A DNA stretch of 64,000 bases from NCBI RefSeq assembly GCF_040081985.1, contig NZ_JBEBMH010000007.1, positions 1 to 64,000 of the forward strand. The letters are read 5' to 3'. Numbering within the stretch: the stretch's first letter is position 1; every line of letters starts with the position of its first letter. Source of the DNA: Kumtagia yinganensis. GTDB lineage: Bacteria > Pseudomonadota > Alphaproteobacteria > Rhizobiales > Rhizobiaceae. A program made the position numbers and the translations under genes. Below the pieces are notes generated by a model. It was not told where the DNA came from. It made no database searches and saw nothing but the letters and a program-made list of their open reading frames with translations. Positions 50,086 to 58,612 of this stretch are shown piece after piece.

Positions 50086-50982
50086 ATGAGCAATACCGAG
50101 ATGATGGCACGGATGTCCAAAAGCCCGGGCTTCATCGCCGCGCTGGACCAGAGCGGCGGCTCGACGCCGGGCGCGCTGAAACTCTACGGCATTCCCGAGA
50201 CCGCCTATAGCGGCGAGGCCGAGATGTTCAAGCTGGTGCATGAGATGCGGGTGCGCATCATGACCGCGCCGGCCTTCACCGGCGACAAGATCCTGGCGGC
50301 CATATTGTTCGAGCGCACGATGGACGGCTCGGTCGGCGACAGGCCGGTCCCATCCTATCTCTGGGAGCAGCGGAAGATCATTCCGTTCCTGAAGGTCGAC
50401 AAGGGGCTGGAGGCAGAGAACGACGGCGTCAGCCTGATGAAGCCGATGCCGACGCTGGACCCGCTGCTGGAGCGCGCGGTCAAACTCGGCGTGTTCGGGA
50501 CCAAGATGCGCTCCGTCATCAACCTGCCGTCGAAGACCGGCATTGCCGCGGTGGTGGCGCAGCAGTTCGACGTCGGCGCGCAGATCGCCGCGCACGGGCT
50601 GGTGCCGATCATCGAGCCGGAAGTCTCGATCAAGAGCCCCGACAAGCCCGGCGCCGAGGCGATCCTGCGTAGCGAGATTCTTGGCCGGCTCGACGCCCTG
50701 CCGCAGGACCGGAAGGTCATGCTCAAGCTGACGATCCCCGACCAGCCGGATTTTTATGCGCCGCTGGTCGAGCATCCGCGCGTCGCCCGGGTGGTGGCAC
50801 TGTCGGGCGGCTATACCCGCGCCGACGCCTGCAGGCGGCTGGCCGAAAACCACGGCATGATCGCCAGTTTTTCGCGCGCCCTGGCTGAGGACCTCAGACA
50901 TTCCATGAGCGACGCCGAGTTCCAGGCGGCGCTCAAAAAGTCGATCGACGAAATCTATGCCGCCTCGACCGTGAAGAGTTGA
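50086..50982 (+). CDS. fda: Fructose-bisphosphate aldolase, class I
   Basis: A 298-residue class I (Schiff-base) aldolase similar to the Staphylococcus Fda type. It cleaves or forms fructose 1,6-bisphosphate. Signature blocks are GFIAALDQSGGSTPGALKLYG (15-35), PFLKVDKGLE, LVPIIEPEVSI and VMLKLTIP, with the Schiff-base Lys at 214. The C-terminal IASFSRALAEDLRHSMSDAEF is conserved. The ATG at 50086 (MSNTEMMARMSKSPG) follows AGGGAG; the longer frame from 49795 overlaps the toxin gene and is not real. It is convergent with serA. Confidence 0.93.
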   Translation: MSNTEMMARMSKSPGFIAALDQSGGSTPGALKLYGIPETAYSGEAEMFKLVHEMRVRIMTAPAFTGDKILAAILFERTMDGSVGDRPVPSYLWEQRKIIPFLKVDKGLEAENDGVSLMKPMPTLDPLLERAVKLGVFGTKMRSVINLPSKTGIAAVVAQQFDVGAQIAAHGLVPIIEPEVSIKSPDKPGAEAILRSEILGRLDALPQDRKVMLKLTIPDQPDFYAPLVEHPRVARVVALSGGYTRADACRRLAENHGMIASFSRALAEDLRHSMSDAEFQAALKKSIDEIYAASTVKS

Positions 50983-51010
50983 GTCGGCCGGCGGCCGGCC
51001 CGGGGTTCCA

Positions 51011-52609
51011 TCAGGCCGCCGCCACGTCGAACTTCAGCGGCTTGGCGGAAACGATCTTCGGATTGGCGCGCAGTTCGGCCAGCACGTCCTCCGGGAACGG
51101 CGCATCGAGATAAAGCAGCGCGATGGCGTCGCCACCCGGCTTGTTGCGGCCGAGCTGGAAGTTGGCGATGTTGACGTTGTTCTTGCCGCAGATTGTGCCG
51201 AGCAGGCCGATGATGCCCGGTGCGTCGGGGTTGGTGGTATAGAGCATGTGCTGACCCACCTCGGCGTCGAGATTGATGCCCTTGATCTGGATGAAGCGCG
51301 GCTTGTGGTCGGAAAAGCAGGTGCCGGCGATCGAGCGCGTCTGCTTCTCGGTGGTTACCGTCAGCTTGATGTAGCCGTCGAACACGCCCGACTTGTCGCG
51401 CTTGACCTCCGACAGGACGATGCCGCGTTCCTTCACCATGATCGGCGCCGACACCATGTTGACGTCGGCCACCTGCGGCCGGATCAGGCCGGCGAGCGCG
51501 GCGCTGATCAGGGCGCGGGTGTTCATGCCGGCGGTCGCGCCATCGAACAGCAGCTCCACCTCGGTGATCGGCTCCTCGGTTACCTGGCCGACAAAGGCGC
51601 CCAGCACTTCGGCGAGCTTGATGAAGGGTTTCAGCCGCGGCGCTTCCTCGGCTGTGATGGAAGGCATATTGATGGCGTTTGAGACGGCGCCCTTGATCAG
51701 GTAGTCGGACATCTGCTCGGCGACCTGCAGCGCGACATTCTCCTGCGCCTCGCTGGTGGAGGCGCCGAGATGCGGCGTCGTCACCACATTCTCCATGCCG
51801 AACAGCGGGTGCTCGGTCGCCGGCTCGGTCTCGAACACGTCGATGCCGGCGCCGGCCACCTTGCCGCTCTTCAGTGCGGCGATGAGGTCCTTTTCGACGA
51901 TCAGCCCGCCGCGCGCGCAATTGATGATGCGCACGCCATCCTTCATCTTGGCGATCGCCGCCGCGTCGATGATGTTGCGGGTCTTGTCGGTAAGCGGCGT
52001 GTGCAGGGTGATGAAGTCGGCGCGGTGGAACAGTTCCTCCAGTTCGACCTTCTCGACGCCGAGTTCGGTGGCGCGGCTCTCCGACAGGAACGGGTCGTAA
52101 GCGACGACATGCATCTTCAGGCCGACGCCGCGCGTCGCCACGATCGAGCCGATATTGCCGCAGCCGATGACGCCCAGCGTCTTGCCGGTGATTTCGACGC
52201 CCATGAAGCGGTTCTTTTCCCATTTTCCCGCATGGGTCGAGGCGTTGGCCTCCGGGATCTGGCGGGCCAGCGCGAACATCATGGCGATGGCGTGCTCGGC
52301 GGTGGTGATCGAATTGCCGAACGGCGTGTTCATGACGATGATGCCGCGGCGCGAGGCGGCGGGGATGTCGACATTGTCGACGCCGATGCCGGCGCGGCCG
52401 ATGACCTTCAGATTGGTCGCGGCGGCGATCAGTTTTTCCGTGACCTTTGTCGCCGAGCGGATGGCAAGGCCGTCATACTGCCCGATCACTTCGAGTAGTT
52501 TATCCTTGTCCTTGCCGAGATCGGGTAAATAGTCGACCTCGACGCCGCGATCCCTAAAGATCTGCACGGCGGTGGTGGAGAGTTTGTCGGAAACGAGTAC
52601 GCGGGGCAT
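51011..52609 (-). CDS. serA: D-3-phosphoglycerate dehydrogenase
   Basis: A 532-residue long-form SerA. It oxidises 3-phosphoglycerate with NAD+, the first step of serine synthesis. The Rossmann motif GVIGCGNIGS is at 147-155; the catalytic His is in HLGASTSEAQENVA. An intervening (ASB) domain follows residue 315, and the C-terminal ACT domain (IKGINLDAEVGQHMLYTTNPDAPGIIGLLGTICGKNNVNIANFQLG) may allow serine feedback. It is the second gene of serC-serA, separated by 176 bp that hold an inverted-repeat element. Confidence 0.97.
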   Translation of the reverse strand: MPRVLVSDKLSTTAVQIFRDRGVEVDYLPDLGKDKDKLLEVIGQYDGLAIRSATKVTEKLIAAATNLKVIGRAGIGVDNVDIPAASRRGIIVMNTPFGNSITTAEHAIAMMFALARQIPEANASTHAGKWEKNRFMGVEITGKTLGVIGCGNIGSIVATRGVGLKMHVVAYDPFLSESRATELGVEKVELEELFHRADFITLHTPLTDKTRNIIDAAAIAKMKDGVRIINCARGGLIVEKDLIAALKSGKVAGAGIDVFETEPATEHPLFGMENVVTTPHLGASTSEAQENVALQVAEQMSDYLIKGAVSNAINMPSITAEEAPRLKPFIKLAEVLGAFVGQVTEEPITEVELLFDGATAGMNTRALISAALAGLIRPQVADVNMVSAPIMVKERGIVLSEVKRDKSGVFDGYIKLTVTTEKQTRSIAGTCFSDHKPRFIQIKGINLDAEVGQHMLYTTNPDAPGIIGLLGTICGKNNVNIANFQLGRNKPGGDAIALLYLDAPFPEDVLAELRANPKIVSAKPLKFDVAAA

Positions 52610-52631
52610 GGGAATCCTCTGCGATTGGCTT

Positions 52632-52774
52632 CCCTCCCCCTTGCGGGGAGGGTGGTCGCGCAGCGACCGGGTGGGGTCCTAGCGGCCGAACTCGGCCTGT
52701 CCTTGTTGAAAGTCGGAGCGGTGGAGATAACCCCACCCGGCCGCTTCGCGGCCACCCTCCAGCAAGGGGGAGGG
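52632..52774. repeat. Intergenic inverted-repeat element between serC and serA
   Basis: Arms at 52632-52676 and 52730-52774 are about 45 bp each and near-perfect reverse complements. The left begins CCCTCCCCCTTGCGGGGAGG and the right ends AAGGGGGAGGG. The inner ends are GGGTGGGG and CCCCACCC. It is the same family as the element at 29096-29260 and would form a hairpin in the serC-serA mRNA. Confidence 0.8.
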
Positions 52775-52785
52775 GGAACGTCGCA

Positions 52786-53964
52786 TTATGCCGCCGCCTT
52801 CAGCGCCGCCTTCTGCTGCGCAAAGGCCCAGTCGAGCCAGGGCGTCAGCTTGCGCAAATCGTCGGTCTCGACGGTCGCGCCGCACCAGATGCGCAGGCCG
52901 GGCGGGGCGTCGCGGTAGCTGGCGATGTCGTAGGCCACCTTCTCCGCCTCAAGCGCCGCCGTGAACGCCTTCACGAAAGCCTGCTGGCCGGCATCGTCCA
53001 GACCGGCAACGGCCGGATCGACAAAACGCAGGCAGACGGAGGTGTTGGAGCGCGTCGCCTCGACTTCGGCAAGGAAGTCCACAGCCGCATTCTCCGCCAC
53101 CCAATCCGCCAGCACGGCGGCATTGGCGTCGGCGCGGGCGACCAGCCCGTCCAGCTTGCCGACCGACTTCGCCCATTCCAGCGCGTCGATATAGTCCTCG
53201 ACGCACAGCATGGACGGCGTGTTGATGGTCTCGCCCTTGAAGATGCCCTCGATCAGCTTGCCGCCCGAGGTCAGCCGGAAAATCTTCGGCAGCGGCCAGT
53301 CGGGCTTGTAGGTCTCAAGCCGCTCGACGGCGCGCGGCGACAGGATCAGCATGCCGTGCGCGCCCTCGCCGCCCAGAACTTTTTGCCAAGAGAAGGTCAC
53401 GACGTCGAGTTTCGAAAAGTCCAGCCGTTGGGCAAAAGCCGCCGAAGTGGCGTCGCAGATGGTCAGGCCCTTGCGGTCGGCCGGGATGAAATCGGCATCG
53501 GCAACACGCACGCCCGATGTCGTGCCGTTCCAGGTGAAGACCACGTCGCGGTCGAAATCGACTTTCGCGAGGTCCGGTAGCGCGCCATAGGGCGCCTCGA
53601 AAATCCGCGCGTCCTTCAGCTTTAGCTGCTTGGCGACATCGGTCACCCAGCCGGCGCCAAAACTTTCCCAGGCCAGCATGTCGACGCCGCGCGCACCGAG
53701 CAGCGACCACATCGCCATCTCGACGGCGCCGGTGTCGGAGGCCGGCACGATGCCGATGCGGTAGTCGGCGGGAACCTCAAGCACTTCGCGCGTCAGCGCG
53801 ATTGCCTGCTCCAGCTTGGTCTTGCCGATCTTGGCGCGGTGGGAACGGCCGAGCGCGGCATTCCTCAGCGCCTCGACCGACCAGCCGGGGCGTTTCGCGC
53901 AGGGACCTGAGGAGAAATTGGGGTTTGCCGGACGGAGTCCGGGCTTGGAGACGGTCGTCGTCAT
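52786..53964 (-). CDS. serC: Phosphoserine aminotransferase
   Basis: A 392-residue PLP-dependent class V aminotransferase. It makes phosphoserine from 3-phosphohydroxypyruvate and glutamate. The PLP lysine is Lys195 in TFSWQKVLGGEGAHG; RPANPNFSSGPCAKRPGW is the N-terminal signature of the alphaproteobacterial SerC. I use the ATG at 53964 (MTTTVSKPGLRP): the serC leader RNA with its ribosome site lies right before it, so upstream codons in the open frame are untranslated. It is followed by serA. Confidence 0.95.
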   Translation of the reverse strand: MTTTVSKPGLRPANPNFSSGPCAKRPGWSVEALRNAALGRSHRAKIGKTKLEQAIALTREVLEVPADYRIGIVPASDTGAVEMAMWSLLGARGVDMLAWESFGAGWVTDVAKQLKLKDARIFEAPYGALPDLAKVDFDRDVVFTWNGTTSGVRVADADFIPADRKGLTICDATSAAFAQRLDFSKLDVVTFSWQKVLGGEGAHGMLILSPRAVERLETYKPDWPLPKIFRLTSGGKLIEGIFKGETINTPSMLCVEDYIDALEWAKSVGKLDGLVARADANAAVLADWVAENAAVDFLAEVEATRSNTSVCLRFVDPAVAGLDDAGQQAFVKAFTAALEAEKVAYDIASYRDAPPGLRIWCGATVETDDLRKLTPWLDWAFAQQKAALKAAA

Positions 53965-54014
53965 TGTGGCTATCCTTCCAGATAGAAAGCCCCTCGTTGG
54001 GGAGGGGTGTCCCA
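53965..54014 (-). ncRNA. serC leader RNA motif
   Basis: Two hairpins precede serC. The first pairs CCCCTC with GAGGGG (54002-54007 with 53990-53995). The second pairs CTATC with GATAG (53981-53985 with 53970-53974) and its loop TGGAAG is part of the GGAAGGA ribosome site. This matches the alphaproteobacterial serC motif, in which the last stem covers the ribosome-binding site of serC. The ligand or signal is not established. Confidence 0.75.
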
Positions 54015-54020
54015 CTGGCG

Positions 54021-54049
54021 GAAATATTCGGTCGCTCATTTGCCGTCAA
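54021..54049 (-). promoter_or_regulatory. Sigma-70 promoter of serC-serA
   Basis: On the minus strand TTGACG (54044-54049) and TATTTC (54021-54026) are 17 bp apart. Transcription would start near 54013, giving a leader of about 50 nt that fits the two-hairpin serC motif exactly. Confidence 0.65.
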
Positions 54050-54099
54050 GGGCAAAGTTTTCGTCGTATCCGGAACAGGATGCCGCAGGGGCAGCGCCA

Positions 54100-54126
54100 A
54101 AAGCGAACGGCGGGCAAAAGCCCGCC
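54100..54126 (-). terminator. Terminator after outer-membrane gene 1
   Basis: On the minus strand GGCGGGC-TTTT-GCCCGCC followed by GTTCGCTTTT. It lies 32 bp after the stop of the barrel gene at 54158 and insulates it from serC. The U-tract is weak. Confidence 0.65.
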
Positions 54127-54157
54127 GCGAGGATACCGTGCCGCCGTAGCGGCATGC

Positions 54158-54988
54158 TCACCAGATTTCGTAACGCAGGCCGAGGCGGATTTCGTGCTGC
54201 GAGAGGTCGCTGTCCTTGCCCTTGATGCTCAGTCCGTCGCTGGCCCAGCTAAACATATCGCCATTGTCGATCTGCTTGTAGCGATAGCCGACATCGACCT
54301 TCCAGTTGTTGGTAAGATCATAGGCCGCGCCCGCCATGAGGGCGTAGGTGAAGCGCCAGTCGCTCTCGCCGCCCATGCTGCTGGAGCCTGCAAAGGTCGA
54401 GTCCGGGCAGGCCGCATCGCCGTCGACGCAGTAGTATTTCGATCCGAGATCGGACCAACTGACATAGCTGAAACCGAGGCCGCCGCCGACATAGGGGGTG
54501 AAACCGGCATAGGTGCCGAGGTCGACATAACCATTGGCCATGACGCTGATGGCGGACATGTCGGCGCTGTCGGAGGAACGGCAGCCCGTGCCGTCGAGGT
54601 CCGGATCGTCGGAGCAAGGCACCAAGCTGCTGGTGCTTCCGGAAAAATCGGAGCGGAACCCGTCGACCGTGGCGTCGGCGCGGAACCATTCGTTGAACTG
54701 GTAACCGACGCCGCCGCCGAAGGTGAAATCATTGTCCAGCGAGGCGCTGTTGAAGGAGGAATTCGTGGAGTTCACTCCGTCGGATATGGTGTAGGAGTAT
54801 CGTCCGGAATCCTGCGAGAAGATGTAGCCTATGTCGCCGCGCAGGTACCATCCCGAGCCGACTTCCACGGGAACGAATTCTTCCGCGGTCTCCACCACCA
54901 CCGGCGGTTCGTAGTCCGCCGCGGCGGCCTGGGACAGCGGGAACGCGGTGGCGGCGAGCAGCAAGGCGAAGCGTCTGGCTAGAAACAT
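54158..54988 (-). CDS. Outer-membrane beta-barrel protein (Omp25/Omp31-like), copy 1
   Basis: A 276-residue outer-membrane protein with signal peptide MFLARRFALLLAATAFPLSQAAA, then ADYEPPVVVET, as in Omp25/Omp31-type porin-family proteins. Alternating beta strands include GWYLRGDIGYIF, FTFGGGVGYQFNEWFRADATVDG, YVDLGTYAGFTPYVGGGLGFSYVSW, DWRFTYALMAGAAYDLTNNWKVDVGYRY and a C-terminal HEIRLGLRYEIW with the terminal aromatic residue needed for Bam assembly. Four Cys in two loops could form disulfides. It is tandem with copy 2 and has a CtrA-like box upstream. Confidence 0.9.
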   Translation of the reverse strand: MFLARRFALLLAATAFPLSQAAAADYEPPVVVETAEEFVPVEVGSGWYLRGDIGYIFSQDSGRYSYTISDGVNSTNSSFNSASLDNDFTFGGGVGYQFNEWFRADATVDGFRSDFSGSTSSLVPCSDDPDLDGTGCRSSDSADMSAISVMANGYVDLGTYAGFTPYVGGGLGFSYVSWSDLGSKYYCVDGDAACPDSTFAGSSSMGGESDWRFTYALMAGAAYDLTNNWKVDVGYRYKQIDNGDMFSWASDGLSIKGKDSDLSQHEIRLGLRYEIW

Positions 54989-55052
54989 GGTCAGGATACT
55001 CCTCATACGACGATGACGCCGACAGTTCATCCATCGCGGTCGAGAAGTATTG

Positions 55053-55080
55053 TTAACCATAACGGTTAAATCAGCGTTAA
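55053..55080. promoter_or_regulatory. CtrA-like box upstream of outer-membrane gene 1
   Basis: TTAA-N7-TTAA at 55066-55080 (TTAAATCAGCGTTAA), with an adjacent TTAACCAT at 55053-55060. Both forms match CtrA recognition sequences in alphaproteobacteria. The box lies 78-92 bp before the ATG. Confidence 0.6.
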
Positions 55081-55130
55081 GCCTAACCGATCCTTTACGC
55101 CGCTGGTTAAGTTTTGAACTTTGCGCGGTG

Positions 55131-55164
55131 CAAAACAAAACCGCCCGGCACAAGGCCGGGCGGT
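55131..55164 (-). terminator. Rho-independent terminator after outer-membrane gene 2
   Basis: On the minus strand a 10-bp perfect stem, ACCGCCCGGC pairing with GCCGGGCGGT, has a 5-nt loop and is followed by TTTGTTTTG. It lies 25 bp after the stop of the gene at 55189. Confidence 0.88.
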
Positions 55165-55188
55165 CGGGATCGGGATCTCGTCGTGCGA

Positions 55189-56004
55189 CTACTGCTTGTA
55201 GACCGGCGCCGGCTCGTACGGGACCGGGGCGACGCAGCCATTGCTGCCGCTGAACTGATAGCGCAGGCCCGCGCGTACTTCATGCGTGTTGAAGCCGTCG
55301 TCGTAACCCGGGCCGGCATTGGCCGTGTAGCCGAACATCTGGCCGCCATCGATATGCGAGAAACGATAGCCGACGTCGAGTTTCGTGGTGTCGGTCAGGC
55401 AGTAGGAAACACCCGCCATGGCGGCATAGGCAAACCGCCAGTTGCCGTCGCCGTCATGCGTGAATTCGCCATTGTCGTCGTTGTTGACCAGATTGTCCCA
55501 TTTGACATACGCGCCGCCGATGCCCGCGCCGACATAGGGCGTGAAGCCGTTATAGGTGCCGAGGTCGACATAGGCGTTGGCGAGCATCAGGAAGGCTTGC
55601 ACGGACGAACTGTCGGATGACGTGCAGGGCACGTCGCCGCAGAAACCTTCGGTGCTGCCGTCGAAGTCCGCACTGAAGAAATAATCGCCCGTCAGGTCGA
55701 CGCGGAAATAGTCGTTGACTTGGTAACCGATACCGGCGCCGAGCGACATGGCGCCCTTCAGGTCGCCGTCAAGATTGCCCATCTCGCCATCCGTTCCGTA
55801 GAGAACGTAGTCGGCGCCACGGAAATCCGACCAGTGGTAATCGATGTCGCCGCGAATGTACCATCCGCCGACATTCGGCGCATAGACGACCGGCTCGACG
55901 GGCGCCTCCACAACCGGCGGTTCGACATAGTCCGCCGCGAGCGCGGGCAGTGCGGCGCCACTTGCGAGGACGGCCGCGAGGCCCGCGATTCCAAGTCTGA
56001 ACAT
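55189..56004 (-). CDS. Outer-membrane beta-barrel protein (Omp25/Omp31-like), copy 2
   Basis: A 271-residue paralogue of the downstream barrel protein. The signal peptide is MFRLGIAGLAAVLASGAALPALA, then ADYVEPPVVEAP. Matching strands are GWYIRGDIDYHW, SLGAGIGYQVNDYFRVDLTGDYFF, YVDLGTYNGFTPYVGAGIGGAYVKW, NWRFAYAAMAGVSYCLTDTTKLDVGYRFS and HEVRAGLRYQF. Unlike copy 1, it has about 20 residues after the last strand (SGSNGCVAPVPYEPAPVYKQ). It has its own terminator and a CtrA-like box 80-94 bp upstream. Confidence 0.9.
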   Translation of the reverse strand: MFRLGIAGLAAVLASGAALPALAADYVEPPVVEAPVEPVVYAPNVGGWYIRGDIDYHWSDFRGADYVLYGTDGEMGNLDGDLKGAMSLGAGIGYQVNDYFRVDLTGDYFFSADFDGSTEGFCGDVPCTSSDSSSVQAFLMLANAYVDLGTYNGFTPYVGAGIGGAYVKWDNLVNNDDNGEFTHDGDGNWRFAYAAMAGVSYCLTDTTKLDVGYRFSHIDGGQMFGYTANAGPGYDDGFNTHEVRAGLRYQFSGSNGCVAPVPYEPAPVYKQ

Positions 56005-56539
56005 TTTCAATACCCCACGTTCCCCGGGACTAGGCACTCGCCCGAAAGAGGTTGAACTCGACGTGGACAATGAAGGGTAAAGGTTAAGGTGCGCTTAACC
56101 CTGTTGCTTAACCATGATCGGGCCTAGGCCGGCATTGCCGATTATGGCGGACGCTTTTGCGGGATCTCGGAGCCGCGTCCGGAATGGTCCGATCTACCGC
56201 AGAGGCGGCGTTGCGCCGCGCGGACGCAATGGAGACGAGGGGCTGGTGGACCGAATTCCGGCGCCGGCATCTTTGACGGCGGAAGCAAAGCTTGGCCGGG
56301 CTGCCGAGGTGGGTTGAAATGCCGGCAATGGCTCAGCGGAGCGCGATGAGGCGGACTGCCTGAACGCCGGCGCCGATGATTGCATCGACTGCTGGCCGCA
56401 GCGTCCAAATTCGCGCGTCGGACGAACGAGCGGTCTCCGCGGCCAACTCCGTCGTGAGCGGATCGTGCCGCGGGAGTTTGATTATGCGCTTGGGCGGGCG
56501 AGGCGGCGAAAGCCACGCCCGCTCATCGGGCAGGCGAAA
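56005..56539. other. Intergenic region, outer-membrane gene 2 / glmM
   Basis: 535 bp. The first 110 bp hold the upstream control region of the barrel gene, including the CtrA-like box. From 56116 to the glmM stop nothing is recognised: short frames exist on both strands, but none has family-like sequence or a ribosome site. No terminator for glmM was found. Confidence 0.55.
56084..56115. promoter_or_regulatory. CtrA-like box upstream of outer-membrane gene 2
   Basis: TTAA-N7-TTAA at 56084-56098 (TTAAGGTGCGCTTAA), with TTAACCAT at 56108-56115. The arrangement mirrors that of copy 1 in distance from the start codon. Confidence 0.6.
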
Positions 56540-57892
56540 TCAGGCCGCCGAGCGCAGTTCGGAAATCACGCCGACAAGATCGTCCACAACCGCTTCGACC
56601 AGGCCCCGGTCGTCGCCTTCCGCCATGACGCGGATCAGCGGCTCGGTTCCGGACGGACGGATAACCAGCCTGCCGGCTTTGCCGAGGCGGCTGCGGGCGT
56701 CCTCGATGGCGGCCTTCACCGTCGTGGATTCGAGCGGCTTGCCTCCCGAGATCCGAACGTTTTTCAGCAGTTGCGGCACAGGTTCGAATTTCCGGCAAAG
56801 CTCGCTGACCGGCTTGTTGGAGCGCTTGATGCAGGCCAGCACCTGCAGCGCCGACACCAGCCCGTCACCGGTGGTCGAGAAGTCGGACAGGATGATGTGG
56901 CCGGACTGCTCGCCGCCGACATTGAAGCCGTGGGCGCGCATGTGCTCGACGACGTAGCGGTCGCCGACCTGGGTGCGGAAGAGCTGAAGATCCCGATCCG
57001 TCAGGAAGCGCTCAAGGCCCAGATTGGACATGATGGTGGTGACGACACCGCCGCCGGCCAGGCGGCCGTTCTGCTGCCACGCCTCAGCGATCAGGGCGAT
57101 GATCTGGTCCCCGTCGACGACGGTCCCGTTCTCGTCGACGATGATCATGCGATCGGCGTCGCCGTCGAGCGCGATGCCGATGTCGGCGCGGACCTCGTGC
57201 ACCTTCTTGGCGAGGCTGGCAGGATGCGTCGAGCCGCAATCCTGGTTGATGTTGAAGCCGTTGGGCTCGTTGTTGATCGTGAAGACTTCTGCGCCGAGTT
57301 CCCACAGAGCGGCGGGGGCCACCTTGTAGCCGGCGCCGTGCGCGCAATCGATGACGATGCGAAGGCCGGCCAGCGACATGGAGCGCGGCAGCGTCCGCTT
57401 GGCGAACTCGATGTAGCGGTCATGCACGCCGTCGACGCGCTTGGCGCGGCCCAATCCTTCCGCATCGGCCAACGCGATGTCGACGTCGCTGTCCAGCAGG
57501 CTCTCGATGCGCATCTCGATCTCGTCGGAGAGCTTGTAGCCGTCCGGTCCGAACAGTTTTATGCCGTTGTCGTAATAAGGGTTGTGGGAGGCGGAGATCA
57601 TCACGCCGATATCGGCGCGCAGCGAGCGCGCCAGCATGGCGACCGCGGGCGTCGGGATCGGGCCGAGAAGGAATACGTCCATGCCGGCCGCGCAGAAACC
57701 CGCGACCATGGCGTTCTCGATCATGTAACCGGACAGCCGCGTATCCTTGCCGAGCACGACGCGGTGGCGGTGCTTGCCGCGCTGGAAGGAGAGACCGGCG
57801 GCCATACCCACCTTCATGGCCACTTCCGCGGTCATTGGATGCTTGTTGGCGCGTCCCCGGATTCCATCCGTTCCGAAATACTTTCTCGTCAT
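56540..57892 (-). CDS. glmM: Phosphoglucosamine mutase
   Basis: A 450-residue GlmM. It interconverts glucosamine 6-phosphate and glucosamine 1-phosphate on the way to UDP-GlcNAc, for peptidoglycan and lipopolysaccharide. The active phosphoserine is Ser102 in MISASHNPYYDNGIK; the metal-binding loop is ALDGDADRMI, and the phosphate-binding RPSGTEPLIRVM is near the C-terminus. N-terminal MTRKYFGTDGIRG is standard. In related genomes it follows ftsH closely; here the Cys-repeat protein gene lies in between on the opposite strand. Confidence 0.97.
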   Translation of the reverse strand: MTRKYFGTDGIRGRANKHPMTAEVAMKVGMAAGLSFQRGKHRHRVVLGKDTRLSGYMIENAMVAGFCAAGMDVFLLGPIPTPAVAMLARSLRADIGVMISASHNPYYDNGIKLFGPDGYKLSDEIEMRIESLLDSDVDIALADAEGLGRAKRVDGVHDRYIEFAKRTLPRSMSLAGLRIVIDCAHGAGYKVAPAALWELGAEVFTINNEPNGFNINQDCGSTHPASLAKKVHEVRADIGIALDGDADRMIIVDENGTVVDGDQIIALIAEAWQQNGRLAGGGVVTTIMSNLGLERFLTDRDLQLFRTQVGDRYVVEHMRAHGFNVGGEQSGHIILSDFSTTGDGLVSALQVLACIKRSNKPVSELCRKFEPVPQLLKNVRISGGKPLESTTVKAAIEDARSRLGKAGRLVIRPSGTEPLIRVMAEGDDRGLVEAVVDDLVGVISELRSAA

Positions 57893-58612
57893 TCAGGTAT
57901 GTCCCCAAACCAACTCGATGACGCAGCCTTTGCCACAAATCGGGCAACCGGCCTGCATCACAAAGTGTGAGTATGTGTTACGAATCCCTTAGAAGTCATT
58001 TCCACATTCCAATTCTGACTTCATCCGTCGATTCGCGATTGCATGATTGCGGCTTGTCGCCGCTCTGCCCCTGTCGAAAGTCAAGCTCGTCCCGAACATC
58101 TGGGTCCGGCAAGCCAATAAACTGTTTTTGTTTAATTTTTTGATGACACGAGGATTAAGACATCCGACCTGCCGGTCGGCGACTGTCGCGCCGTGAAGCA
58201 CGTCCTTTCCCATAGAACAGCGATGTCGCCCAAATGCCTTCCCCGCGTGAGGTCGCATTTGATCTTAGCAGAATGTGGCATGTCCGTGGCAATCGGCCTT
58301 AATTCGGCTCTGCAAATACCCGCGGTATCGCCGAATGGCGCAGATCGGGGAGAGGGCCGTTGCGTTTAGCGGCCAAGAGGATGACCCGTCGACCTTCAAC
58401 TGCGTATCCACGTCATCCTGCGTCAAGCGGCATACGGAAGCACCCGCAGCCGATGCCTAGGCTCTGTTGGACGCCGCACCCATATGCCGGATGGCATCGT
58501 CATCGTCCCGCCGCTTTGGCGAAAGACCCTACGGTTGTAGCGCAATTCACTGGCCCAGCCGTTCGTTGCACGCTATGAACTGCAAGGGACTTTTGTGAGC
58601 AGGAGGCGACCT
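57893..58612. other. Intergenic region glmM / Cys-repeat gene
   Basis: 720 bp between divergent glmM and the repeat-protein gene. It contains an AT-rich patch near 58110-58160, unusual for this window. No RNA gene, promoter with a good consensus, or credible reading frame was recognised. It must hold the promoters of both flanking genes. Confidence 0.55.
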
